This document shows, in pieces, positions 7,135-15,362 of a stretch of 15,633 nt of DNA (the first letter of the stretch is position 1; the number at the start of each line of letters is the position of its first letter). The notes under the pieces are model-generated. The model worked only from the letters and a program-made list of their open reading frames with translations, searched no databases and was not told the origin of the DNA. The stretch comes from JAVVRI01 sp036654795 (GTDB lineage Bacteria > Bacteroidota > Bacteroidia > Bacteroidales > Tannerellaceae), in the NCBI GenBank assembly GCA_036654795.1, contig JAVVRI010000073.1, positions 1 through 15,633 of the forward strand, in the 5' to 3' direction. The position numbers and the translations under genes were made by a program.

Positions 7135-8304
7135 TTATGCTTCTCCTTTATAGACTAAAGCCAGCATGGTGATGTCGTCGCTTTGGAGAGTTTCGCCTAC
7201 GTAGGCGGCAAGCGAGGCATTCATTGTCTCCACCATTTGGCGCGGGGGCAGTCCGTGCATGCTTCGGCAGGTTTCCAACAGGCGCTCGTCGCCGTAGGTG
7301 CGATAGTTCGCATTCATGGCCTCGTTTACGCCGTCGGTATAGAGAAATAGACTGTCTCCCGGATCAAGGCGCACGGTCTTTTCGCCATAAGGCGCACCGT
7401 TAGCAACGCCCAGCACCAATCCGCCGGTAAGGGGCAGCATGGATGCTTCTCCGTTTTTTCGAAGATAAATCGGACAGTTATGGCCGCCGTTGCAGAATAC
7501 GACTTCTCCGGTATGAATATTCATAATGGCATAAAATACGGTGACAAACATGCTGTCCACACTTTCGCGGCAAAGTAGTTCGTTCGATTCGCGCATGCAA
7601 ACTGCCGGCGATAATTGATGGCGTGCGGTGGCGCGTATCACGGTACGGCTGATGGCCATAAAGATGGCTGCCGGTATTCCTTTGTCGGATACATCCGCAA
7701 TGCAAAAGCCGAGGTGATTATCATCTATCATGAAGAAGTCGTAGAAGTCTCCGCCGACTGATTTGGCTGCCTTCATTGTGGCGTACAGGTCGAACTGGCG
7801 TAGGTGAGGGAAGGGTGGAAAGTCCTTGGGCAGAATGGACTGTTGGATGTCTCGCGCCACGCTTAGGTCGTAGCGGATGGATTCCAACTGGCTGTGTTCC
7901 TCTTCGGCCTCTTTGATGTAGAGGATTTGCTCTACGGCCTTTTCGATGGTACATTCCAGGTCTTTCATGTCGATGGGTTTGGTGGCGAAGTCGAAGGCAC
8001 CGCGGTTCATGGCTGTGCGGATGTTCTCCATGTCTCCATAGGCTGATACCATGATACATTTAAGGGCGGGGTTGCGCATCTCGTTAATCTTTGTCAATAG
8101 GGTGAGGCCGTCCATCTCCGGCATATTGATGTCGCTCAGGATAATGTCGAAGTCCGGCGTTTCCAGCAATATCTTTAATGCTTCCAGTCCGTTGTGTGCA
8201 AATGCAAATTCATACTCGCCTTTGCGTATTTTCCTGCGGAAGTATTGTGTTAGGAGTACTTCCAGGTCTAACTCGTCGTCAACACTTAATATCTTTATAG
8301 CCAT
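7135..8304 (-). CDS. Response regulator with PP2C (SpoIIE/RsbU-type) phosphatase output domain
   Basis: Residues 1-115 form a receiver domain: acidic pocket D9-D10, phosphoacceptor D58 in LSDINMPEMDG, S87 in CIMVSAYGD and K109 in ATKPID. A helical linker (about 116-160) containing SVARDIQQSILP leads into a PP2C-like serine phosphatase domain with GGDFYD (184-189), CIADVSDKG (201-209), LYTDGVNEAM and the closing QSDDITML. In this family, phosphorylation of the receiver controls dephosphorylation of a protein target, often an anti-sigma antagonist. No such target gene is visible here. The start at 8304 (MAIKILSVDDE) is preferred: the longer frame from 8406 adds 34 residues without domain character and would overlap the upstream kinase gene by 92 bases. 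The gene ends a run of signalling genes, 10 bases after the kinase, which is its likely phosphodonor. Confidence 0.92.
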   Translation of the reverse strand: MAIKILSVDDELDLEVLLTQYFRRKIRKGEYEFAFAHNGLEALKILLETPDFDIILSDINMPEMDGLTLLTKINEMRNPALKCIMVSAYGDMENIRTAMNRGAFDFATKPIDMKDLECTIEKAVEQILYIKEAEEEHSQLESIRYDLSVARDIQQSILPKDFPPFPHLRQFDLYATMKAAKSVGGDFYDFFMIDDNHLGFCIADVSDKGIPAAIFMAISRTVIRATARHQLSPAVCMRESNELLCRESVDSMFVTVFYAIMNIHTGEVVFCNGGHNCPIYLRKNGEASMLPLTGGLVLGVANGAPYGEKTVRLDPGDSLFLYTDGVNEAMNANYRTYGDERLLETCRSMHGLPPRQMVETMNASLAAYVGETLQSDDITMLALVYKGEA

Positions 8305-8314
8305 AACAGTTTGT

Positions 8315-9169
8315 TTATTTTTGATTGAAAGGAATAAGGAAGGAGAAGCGGGTGTATTCGCCCATGCGACTGTCCAGTTCGATCTTCCCGTGATGTTTGT
8401 CTTCAATGATGGATTGGGTGATGGAGAGGCCTAGGCCAGTACCTTCGCCAATCGGTTTGGTTGTGAAGAAGGCGGTAAATATCTTTGCACGCACTTCGTC
8501 TGTCATGCCCGTTCCGTTGTCTTCTATGGTGAGGCGGATGTTGCCATCCTCCTGATGCAAGTCGATTGTGATGATCGGCTGATAGTCGGCCAGCGCTGTT
8601 TTTGCTTTGCTATACACCGCGTAGCAGGCATTGTTCATAATGTTGAGCACTGCCCGACTAAAGTCTTGCGGGATCAGCGGGATGAGGGGCAGGTTCTCCT
8701 CATAGTGCTCTCGTAAACTGATGTTGAATCCTTTGTAGTTTGCCCGCATGGAGTGGTAGGAGAGCCATACATATTCCTTGACGAGTTGCTGTATATTGGT
8801 TGGCATGAACTCGTCCTCTTTTCCGCGGGAATAGAGCAGGATACCACGGATGATGCTGGTGGCGCGGTTGCCATGTTCTTCTATCTTTTGCAGGTTGGTA
8901 TGTAGGTCGCTTAGCGTCTCGTTCAGCTCTTCGCGTATGTCGGATAGTTTTTCCCACAGTTCGGGTGATAGTATCTCCTTTTCTTCTTCAATGATCTCCT
9001 TTAGGTCGTCTACTAGTTTGTCGGATAGTTTGCTGAAGTTAATAACGAAGTTGAGCGGATTTTGTATCTCATGTGCTATACCGGCGCTCAACATACCGAG
9101 AGAAGAGAGCTTCTCAAGGTTCCTTATCTGCATTTGCAGTTTTTCTATTTCCACTTTTTGTTCTTCCAT
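8315..9169 (-). CDS. Soluble sensor histidine kinase
   Basis: This 284-residue kinase has no membrane segment and no recognisable sensory domain. It opens with a short coiled coil (about 1-25). The H box is GMLSAGIAHEIQNPLNFVINF with phosphoacceptor H33. After a long DHp helix come the N box (NIMNNACYAV, N180), G1 box DNGTGM (217-222), F box (FTAFFTTKP) and G2 box GEGTGLGLS (241-249), all intact. It should autophosphorylate on H33 and donate to the receiver of the adjacent response regulator. It starts two bases after the stop of the upstream kinase homologue, to which it is similar throughout the DHp and CA domains (for example IEEHG against ITEHG). The two may dimerise, with the upstream protein supplying the membrane anchor. 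Confidence 0.93.
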   Translation of the reverse strand: MEEQKVEIEKLQMQIRNLEKLSSLGMLSAGIAHEIQNPLNFVINFSKLSDKLVDDLKEIIEEEKEILSPELWEKLSDIREELNETLSDLHTNLQKIEEHGNRATSIIRGILLYSRGKEDEFMPTNIQQLVKEYVWLSYHSMRANYKGFNISLREHYEENLPLIPLIPQDFSRAVLNIMNNACYAVYSKAKTALADYQPIITIDLHQEDGNIRLTIEDNGTGMTDEVRAKIFTAFFTTKPIGEGTGLGLSITQSIIEDKHHGKIELDSRMGEYTRFSFLIPFNQK

Positions 9170-9171
9170 AC

Positions 9172-10311
9172 TTATTCTTCTCCCTCTTCGTTTGATTGTT
9201 CTGTCTCCCGGACGGGCTGATAGACGGGTAGTGCTATCCGGAACTCCGTGTATTCATTCTTCTCGCTTTCCACTTTGATTGTGCCCCGGTGGTTCTGTAT
9301 TACCTCCCGGCTCAGGTAGAGCCCTACGCCGGCTGCTTCGCCGGAGGGTTTGGTGGTGAAGAAGGGGGCAAATATCTTTTCCCGTATGTTCTCTTCGATG
9401 CCGATGCCGTTGTCGCGTAGGGTGATCAGTAACTGTTCGTTCTCTATCTTTAGACTTAGTTCTATTCGGGGACTAAAGGTCTCCTTTTCCGCTTTTTTAA
9501 GCAGAGCATAGATGGCGTTTTTGAGCATACAAAGCATTACGTTGCTCATCTGCTCTACATTCAATTCCAAGAGTAGAGAGAGCGTCAGGCCGTGAAAGTC
9601 TATTGCGATTTGCTTCTCTTCAATCTCCTTACTGTAGGCTTTGCGCAGCTTGTCTATATTGATGCGGCAGAGTTCGTTTACGTCTGTCAGCATTGTGTTG
9701 CCGCGTCTATCCTTTAGTAGCTCCTCCATGGCTTTGACGACACGTACGGTGTTGGCGCCGTGCTCCGTGATCTTCTCCAGATTACTGTCCAGCATGTGTA
9801 GCAACTCTTGCGAATCGGTGTACACCTCCGTGTCTATCTTCTCCCGCTGGCTTTCCAAGTTGCTGCGTAGGTCGTTTGCCAGATTGGCGGACAGGCTGGT
9901 GAAGTTGTTGATGTAGTTCAGTGGGTTCAGGATGCGATCGACAAGTCCTTGGGTGAGTTGTCCAACGGTGGCCATTTTCTCTTGACGCACCAGTTCGTCT
10001 TGTGTCTCGGCCAGTTCGTTTAGTGCCTGAGTGAGCTTGGCGGACTCTTCCTGCACGGCGTCGCGTTCCGAGCGGATCTCTTTTGTGCGTTCCTCCACTT
10101 CCTTTTCCAGATATTCCTTCTGCTTCAGCTTTTTTCGGACAATAGATTTATAGATCTGAACGACCAGCAGCAGAGCGATCAGGAAGGGAATGATGGATGC
10201 TTTATTGAAAACCAGTACAACCCCGATACTGACCAATCCGATGGTGGAGAGCTGTTCCAGCAGCTTCACCGTCTGCTTTAATGTTTTAATTTCTTGTTTC
10301 TGTGTGTCCAT
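9172..10311 (-). CDS. Membrane histidine-kinase homologue with the phosphoacceptor His replaced by Asp
   Basis: A 379-residue protein with a short N-terminal coiled coil (1-22), one or two closely spaced membrane segments (about 23-54), a charged coiled coil (about 57-112), then DHp and CA domains. The H-box region reads MATVGQLTQGLVDRILNPLNYINNF, where kinases of this type have GIAHEINNPLNFINNF. The histidine position is D125 (codon GAT) and the following glutamate is R126. N box (N265), G1 (DNGIGI, 300-305) and F box (FAPFFTTKP) are kept; G2 is GEAAGVGLYLS. ATP binding is therefore plausible, but standard autophosphorylation is not. It could be an allosteric or scaffold partner of the intact kinase, as with DivL of Caulobacter, whose histidine is a tyrosine. 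No large periplasmic sensor domain is present. Confidence 0.9.
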   Translation of the reverse strand: MDTQKQEIKTLKQTVKLLEQLSTIGLVSIGVVLVFNKASIIPFLIALLLVVQIYKSIVRKKLKQKEYLEKEVEERTKEIRSERDAVQEESAKLTQALNELAETQDELVRQEKMATVGQLTQGLVDRILNPLNYINNFTSLSANLANDLRSNLESQREKIDTEVYTDSQELLHMLDSNLEKITEHGANTVRVVKAMEELLKDRRGNTMLTDVNELCRINIDKLRKAYSKEIEEKQIAIDFHGLTLSLLLELNVEQMSNVMLCMLKNAIYALLKKAEKETFSPRIELSLKIENEQLLITLRDNGIGIEENIREKIFAPFFTTKPSGEAAGVGLYLSREVIQNHRGTIKVESEKNEYTEFRIALPVYQPVRETEQSNEEGEE

Positions 10312-10317
10312 ATATAT

Positions 10318-10464
10318 TTATTTACGGTGAATGGGTAATTGGCAAACGTCAGTGAAGTTGTCTGGTGAGCCTTCCATTGTCCGATTCATGGACGCAACTC
10401 CACCTGCTCCGCCTGATAGCAGGAGAAGCAGAAGGAGAGTCCTATGTAACAGACTTTGTTTCAC
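10318..10464 (-). CDS. Candidate 48-codon secreted peptide with GTG start
   Basis: This ORF was read directly from the gap between the barrel and kinase genes. From a GTG at 10464 it encodes a basic start (KQSLLHR), seven consecutive leucines (residues 10-16), a small-residue stretch (SGGAGGVAS) and a polar tail of about 23 residues containing one cysteine, ending PIHRK. That is the profile of a signal peptide, with VAS|MN (after residue 25) as a possible cleavage site. It lies 28 bases after the barrel gene and ends 6 bases before the kinase start, in the same frame as the kinase, separated from its ATG by a TAA and two codons. The GTG start and absence of a clear ribosome site keep confidence modest. 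An ATG at codon 26 would give a 23-residue peptide without the signal. Confidence 0.45.
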   Translation of the reverse strand: MKQSLLHRTLLLLLLLSGGAGGVASMNRTMEGSPDNFTDVCQLPIHRK

Positions 10465-10492
10465 AGCTACGGGGATGAAGTGGTAAATACAC

Positions 10493-12295
10493 TTAGAAGT
10501 TTATATTGACCCCCACCATGGCACTGATGCTCTGCATCGGGTAGCCGTAGAGGAGTTCATACTTTTGGCAAAGCAGGTTGTTTACCTTAATATAGGCACC
10601 GAAGGTGTCGTTAAAGGTATAGGTCCCGGTTAGGTTCAGCTCATTAATGTTCTTCATCTTGACATCCTCTGCCCCAAATAGATGGGTATAGCGGTCGATA
10701 GCCAGATAATAATCCAGTGCCAGAGCTAGGTTCTTCATCGGTCGTGCGGTAACGCCGGCCGTAAGCTCCATGGTCGGCATGCCGTAAGCTTTGGTGTCTC
10801 CTCCGGGTGTCCATCCGTCGCCCAAAGAGGCTTTCCAATTGTTATATACGCCCTTCAGGTTGATATCGAAGAGTTGTTGGTAGCTATATTTCAGATTGGC
10901 GCCTACAAAGAGCTGCTTGCTGTCGATGCCGTCGAAGGCCGTGCTGAAGTTTCCGAAGTCTCCTTTATCGTAGCCTCTGGAGGGTACGAAGAAGCAATTG
11001 TTCTTTGTAATCTTGTAACCGGCAAAAATGTCGAACCAGAAGTTCGGAGCAATACCGCTCTTGATGCCCAGGGTAGCGTCTAGCCAGTTGAAGGAGGGGG
11101 TTATCTCTCTTGTCGGGTTGATATATCGGTTCAGTTGGCTTACTTCGTACATGCTGTTGGAATGAAGCTTACCGAGCGCAGTCAGATAAAGGACAGTCTT
11201 CTCGGCTACCTCTATGTCCGCCGTGATGTTAGGGGAGGCCATGACCTTCTTTGCTTCTCCGGTTACAAACATAACGTTTGCACCCAGCTTTATGTTCCAG
11301 TTGTCTCCGGTCACTTTATAGTAGGGGGAGAGGGTTGCTTCCGCATGGTTCTCGAACTCGGAGATGTAATAACCACCACCATTCGGGCGCTCTACTTTTG
11401 CCGGCAAGCTGTAGGCGAAGTAGACCACGTTGCCACCCAAGCCAATCTTCTGGTTACCGCCAAAGGCTGCGTTCAGGTCGAACTTGGCATCGATGGTGTT
11501 CTCCGTTGCACCGTCTACCAGCTTGCTTTCTCCGTATTTGTGCGAGAAGTTGATGAAATCAATATCCAGCAGGTAGCCTACCGGTGCTTCTTCTTTCGAC
11601 TCAACGCCTGCATTGAAGCGTATCTGCTGGTTTACTTGGTTTGTGCTGCGGTCTGCTTCTTTCAGATAAGGGACGTTACTGGGGGGTGTTGTTGGTGGAA
11701 ATTGCAGATTCTCCATCGGCAAACCGTAGTAATTGAAGGCTGAGTATCCATAGCGTGCGCCTAGGTTGAGGGCTAACTGCTCGAATTCGTGCTTGAAGTT
11801 TATACCGCCTAAGTTGTCGTTAATCTTTGCCTTTGCCTTCTCGTCATATTGGATGTACTTTATCTTTCCGTTGCTGGAGCGATGGCTGAGGAATACGTTC
11901 AGCTGATCTTTCTTAGTAGAGAGGATGTGGTAGCCAAAGTCTCCTTTAATGTTCATATAGGTACCGATACCGAAGTTCAGGTAACCGCGGCGTTTGTTGT
12001 AATTCATCTCCGTTAGGATGTTTCCCGATGGCAGTAGCCCGATTTCCTTTTCCGGATTGGCCGGCACGGTGAACGAACTGTAGCTGATTGGCATCTTCTT
12101 TATCTCCGGCTCCTTAACGGGTGGAAGGGTGTTTATTTTGCTGGCGTCTTGCACAGAGGGGTCGTATTCGCGCTCCAATGTCATTTCGCGATTCAGATTC
12201 TTTTCCTTACTAACGTCTTCTTGTGCATTCACCGCCGCGGCAGTGCCGAGCAGGACTACTGCGCAGAGCGCTTTTATATTGTGTGTCGTCTTCAT
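10493..12295 (-). CDS. Outer-membrane beta-barrel protein, TonB-receptor-like without plug
   Basis: A 600-residue protein with signal peptide MKTTHNIKALCAVVLLGTAA and a probable cleavage after AVNA (residue 24). A polar N-terminal segment follows with the run LEREYDPSVQDASKINTLPP, which looks like a family signature of Bacteroidota barrel proteins. From about residue 95 the sequence is continuous amphipathic beta strands rich in aromatic residues and glycine, ending in VGVNINF with the C-terminal phenylalanine typical of outer-membrane barrels. No TonB-dependent plug domain or SusC features are seen, so active TonB-linked import is unproven; it could be a channel or export pore. An ATG four codons upstream (12307), one base after the TPR stop, is an alternative start, but the MK start gives the more usual signal peptide. 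Probably co-expressed with the TPR protein upstream. Confidence 0.85.
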   Translation of the reverse strand: MKTTHNIKALCAVVLLGTAAAVNAQEDVSKEKNLNREMTLEREYDPSVQDASKINTLPPVKEPEIKKMPISYSSFTVPANPEKEIGLLPSGNILTEMNYNKRRGYLNFGIGTYMNIKGDFGYHILSTKKDQLNVFLSHRSSNGKIKYIQYDEKAKAKINDNLGGINFKHEFEQLALNLGARYGYSAFNYYGLPMENLQFPPTTPPSNVPYLKEADRSTNQVNQQIRFNAGVESKEEAPVGYLLDIDFINFSHKYGESKLVDGATENTIDAKFDLNAAFGGNQKIGLGGNVVYFAYSLPAKVERPNGGGYYISEFENHAEATLSPYYKVTGDNWNIKLGANVMFVTGEAKKVMASPNITADIEVAEKTVLYLTALGKLHSNSMYEVSQLNRYINPTREITPSFNWLDATLGIKSGIAPNFWFDIFAGYKITKNNCFFVPSRGYDKGDFGNFSTAFDGIDSKQLFVGANLKYSYQQLFDINLKGVYNNWKASLGDGWTPGGDTKAYGMPTMELTAGVTARPMKNLALALDYYLAIDRYTHLFGAEDVKMKNINELNLTGTYTFNDTFGAYIKVNNLLCQKYELLYGYPMQSISAMVGVNINF

Positions 12296-12308
12296 TATTA
12301 CTGTCATC

Positions 12309-15308
12309 TTATTTCTTTAGTTTACCTAATCTGTTTTCTATCATGCCGGCAATGTCATCCTTGCCCTTGTAGTTGTTTTGCAGGCTGGTCAGATACTGTC
12401 GTGCCTGAAAGTCATCTCCCTGACGGATGTAGACGTCGGCCAGAAGGATGAATCCGCGTGCTAACCAATAGGAGTGGGGAGTGCCGTCCTCGATGAAGTT
12501 CATCAATACCTTCTCGGCATTCTTGTTGTCGTTTCCGTCATAGTAGAGCTGAGCCAATAGGTATTTTGCCTCGGCGCCCTGCGTGGTGCGGGTGTCTTTG
12601 CTTAGTTCTTTCAGGTCGTTGAGGGCTTTGCTCTCTTCCTTTAGGCTGATGTAGGCCTTGGCGCGTACGTAGCGGGCTTCGGTATTTAGTTCGGGAGATA
12701 GTTTGGGTGCTTTCAGCATCTCGTCAGCCGCAAGGAGCGCCTCCTTGTGTTGTCCGGTCAGCTGTGCGCAGCGCATAAGTCCAAGGCGGGCAGCCTGCTT
12801 GTTGGCGGGGTCTTCGGCGACTAGCTGGAGGTGTTTGAAGCTCTCCATAGCAGCTGTATAATCTTTTTGGGTATATTCAATGTCCGCTTTGCGGGCTACC
12901 GATTCTTCCATATACTTCGTGTCTCCGCTTTTTATTACGAGGGCAAAGAGGTGTTTGGCCTCGTCGTACTCCTTGCGCGAAAAGGCAATGCTGCCGAGGT
13001 AGTAGTTTGCATTCGAGCTGAAGGCTCCTTGTGGAAACGATTGCAGATAATTGACGAGGCTACGGCGGGCGCCGTCATTGTCGCCGCGCATGAAGAGCTT
13101 TTCTGCTGCCAGATAGGTAAGTGAGTCTTGCTCGCTCACTTCGAAGCGGTTTCCTCCGCCAAGCGAGTTGGCATAGGCAGCAAAGCTGCTGATGTCGTTG
13201 AGGTCGATGTAGACGGATTTCAGGTCTTGCAGGGCTGTCTTGGCTTCATCGCTTCCGGGGTAATTGCTGATCACCTGTTTGTAGGCGGTGGCTGCCTTTT
13301 CAGGCTGGTTGTTGTTGAAGTAGAGCAAGCCCAATTGGATGCCGGCTTTGCGCGTCAGACTGCTTTGCGGGAAACGCTCAGTCAGTTGTTCGAAGGTGCT
13401 GATTGCCGAGGTGTTGTTTTCGAGCAACACATAGGCGCGTCCTTTCTCGAACAGTGCGTCGTCAGCATATTGAGATTCGGGATAGTCTCGCAGCAGTTTG
13501 TCCATTGTGCTAACCTTTCCCTTATAGTTTTTTTGCAGGCCGAGCAGGAAGCCTTTTTGGTAGATGGAGTAGTCTCCGGCTGACGGTTGTAGTTGTGCTG
13601 CGTGCGTATAGCTTTCTTCTGCTGCGCCAAACTGGCGGTTGTAGAATAGGCAATCGCCCACGCGGTTATGGGCATCGGCAAAAGCAGGTACTTGTTGGTT
13701 TCCTTCCAGCTCGATGTATTGGCGGAAGTAGGTCAGAGCGTCGCTATATTTCTTTAGTTTGAAGTTGCTATATCCCAAATTGTAATGCGCCAGCAGATAC
13801 ATTTCGGTATTCTTCTGCCGTGTATTGTTCAGGAAAGTGCGATAGTCGGAGATGGCCTGTCCATAGTCGCCAAGGCGATAGTATGACTCGCCGCGCCAGA
13901 AGTAGGCATCGTTGCGTGCTAACAGATCGTAACTGCCTAGATTGATGGCTTGGCTAAAGAGCTCGACCGCCTCATCTTGCTTATTGTTGGCAAAGGCTTG
14001 CGTACCGAGTTGGAAGAGTATGTCCTGTTTTGCTTCCATGATCTTGGTGCTGGGATGTTTGATCTTGTCTATCGACGTCAGCGCTGCTTTGTAGTTCTTG
14101 GTGGTCAGGTAGACTTCTACCAGATAGTCGTTCACTTTATCCGAATAGGTGGAGTTGGGAAAGTCGTTCAGAAAATCCTCGAAGATGGTGACCGATTCGC
14201 CAAAGCCGGTAAAGGCGGTGGAATGGATCAGCAGGGCGTAGTTATACATCGCTGCCTCCTTGATCTGTCTGTCGAACGAGGAGGTTGCCGCTACTTCGAA
14301 GGCCATGCGGGCATTGTTCTTATCGTTCAACTTCAGGTAAGACTGACCGAGGTAGAGGTAGGCATTTTGCGTCAGTGCGTCGTTTTCGCGCACTGTGCTG
14401 CCTAGCGCGTTTACGGCGCTGTTATAGTTTCCTTTATTGTAATAACATACTCCCAGCAGATAGAGGTCGCCCCGTAGCGGACTGTCGGTGCTGGAGACAT
14501 ATTTGCTCAGAATGTTGATGGCCTTCTCCTGATTGTCTAGGTGATAGAAGGAATTACCCAGCAGGCGATATACCTCCGTATTGTTCTTACTCTCCGGATA
14601 GGCGGACAGGAGCTCTTCGCCCTCTTTGATTACCTTTTCGTATTTGTTTTGGATAAAATAGATCTGCGTGATGTAGTAAAGTGACTGCTCTCGGTAGGTA
14701 GGCCGTTCTTTTAGGCGGGCAAACTCGATCAGTGCATTGTTGTATTTCCCTGTTGCGTAGTCGATGTAAGCGATGTAATAAGTTGCCGCCTCTTTATACG
14801 TTGTACCGATCTGTCCGATTCGGGCGAAGTATCCGCGCGCCTTCTCCATCTCTCCTGTTTGCAACAGCGAGTAGGCTAGGCGGAAGCAGTACGTCTCCTG
14901 TTGCACGGGGCTGAGCAGGTCGAGGTTCGATTGGTTGAACCAGAAGATTGCTTTTTTATATTCCCCCTGACCGAAATGGGTAGAGGCAATCAAGTAATTC
15001 ACTTCATCGCTGTGGCGTGAGGCGGGATAAGCTTCCAGATAGTCCTTTAACCGGTCGCCCGCATTCGGTCGCCCCTGTTCGTAGGCAGCACAAACCAGCA
15101 TGTAGTCTGCTTCCTGAATCAAGTCAGCATCTGCAGCCTGCTGCTTGTAGGCTTCCAGTTTGTCTATACAACCTGTATAGTTCTTTAGTGTAAACAACTC
15201 CCTGCCCTCAATAAACAGACGGTTAGGCGCTTCTGCCTGATACGATCGCTGCCCGTTTGCCACGTGACTTCCTAGTACCAGACACAGCGGAATAAGTATT
15301 CTTTTCAT
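12309..15308 (-). CDS. Large periplasmic TPR repeat protein
   Basis: A 999-residue protein with signal peptide MKRILIPLCLVLGSHVANG and a predicted cleavage before QRS. No lipobox is present, so it should be soluble in the periplasm or attached through partners. The rest is almost entirely tetratricopeptide repeats, well over fifteen, for example DLYLLGVCYYNKGNYNSAV, DAYFWRGESYYRLGDYGQAI and AHYNLGYSNFKLKKYSDALT. No enzymatic domain was seen. Long TPR solenoids of this kind act as scaffolds, as in outer-membrane assembly, secretion or polysaccharide export. The close link to the barrel gene (13 bases) points to a joint envelope role. The start is the ATG at 15308 preceded by a Shine-Dalgarno-like AAGGAG. 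The GTG one codon upstream is an alternative. Confidence 0.9.
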   Translation of the reverse strand: MKRILIPLCLVLGSHVANGQRSYQAEAPNRLFIEGRELFTLKNYTGCIDKLEAYKQQAADADLIQEADYMLVCAAYEQGRPNAGDRLKDYLEAYPASRHSDEVNYLIASTHFGQGEYKKAIFWFNQSNLDLLSPVQQETYCFRLAYSLLQTGEMEKARGYFARIGQIGTTYKEAATYYIAYIDYATGKYNNALIEFARLKERPTYREQSLYYITQIYFIQNKYEKVIKEGEELLSAYPESKNNTEVYRLLGNSFYHLDNQEKAINILSKYVSSTDSPLRGDLYLLGVCYYNKGNYNSAVNALGSTVRENDALTQNAYLYLGQSYLKLNDKNNARMAFEVAATSSFDRQIKEAAMYNYALLIHSTAFTGFGESVTIFEDFLNDFPNSTYSDKVNDYLVEVYLTTKNYKAALTSIDKIKHPSTKIMEAKQDILFQLGTQAFANNKQDEAVELFSQAINLGSYDLLARNDAYFWRGESYYRLGDYGQAISDYRTFLNNTRQKNTEMYLLAHYNLGYSNFKLKKYSDALTYFRQYIELEGNQQVPAFADAHNRVGDCLFYNRQFGAAEESYTHAAQLQPSAGDYSIYQKGFLLGLQKNYKGKVSTMDKLLRDYPESQYADDALFEKGRAYVLLENNTSAISTFEQLTERFPQSSLTRKAGIQLGLLYFNNNQPEKAATAYKQVISNYPGSDEAKTALQDLKSVYIDLNDISSFAAYANSLGGGNRFEVSEQDSLTYLAAEKLFMRGDNDGARRSLVNYLQSFPQGAFSSNANYYLGSIAFSRKEYDEAKHLFALVIKSGDTKYMEESVARKADIEYTQKDYTAAMESFKHLQLVAEDPANKQAARLGLMRCAQLTGQHKEALLAADEMLKAPKLSPELNTEARYVRAKAYISLKEESKALNDLKELSKDTRTTQGAEAKYLLAQLYYDGNDNKNAEKVLMNFIEDGTPHSYWLARGFILLADVYIRQGDDFQARQYLTSLQNNYKGKDDIAGMIENRLGKLKK

Positions 15309-15362
15309 CACTCCTTAGCTTTTAAGTACAGGCACTTTAACGTACCTGCGCGTTATGACTCG

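Noticed and set aside
7111..7147. CTCGTCAGCT (7121-7130) matches one arm of the topA terminator, and AGGAGA/TCTCCT could pair across the convergent gap
   Set aside because: The second arm of the terminator stem is missing, the T run lies inside the loop rather than after the stem, and a 10-base match alone is weak.
8305..8406. A 34-residue N-terminal extension of the response regulator, starting at 8406
   Set aside because: It has no domain character, it would overlap the upstream kinase gene by 92 bases, and the receiver domain begins exactly at the ATG at 8304 (MAIKILSVDDE).
10397..10430. Hairpin CCTGCT/AGCAGG between the barrel and kinase genes, considered as a terminator
   Set aside because: The stem is only 6 bp and no T run follows on the transcribed (minus) strand. 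It lies within the leucine-rich part of the small ORF.
11135..11743. A 202-codon open frame on the plus strand inside the barrel gene
   Set aside because: It is a shadow of the minus-strand gene, with cysteine-rich low-quality sequence, no domain and no promoter.
13128..14405. Two 151-codon plus-strand frames (13128-13583 and 13950-14405) antisense to the TPR gene
   Set aside because: The composition mirrors the repeated TPR codons on the other strand. No start signals or recognisable domains were found.
15309..15311. A GTG start one codon upstream of the large TPR gene
   Set aside because: The adjacent ATG at 15308 gives a standard MKR signal-peptide start and is the commoner start codon.
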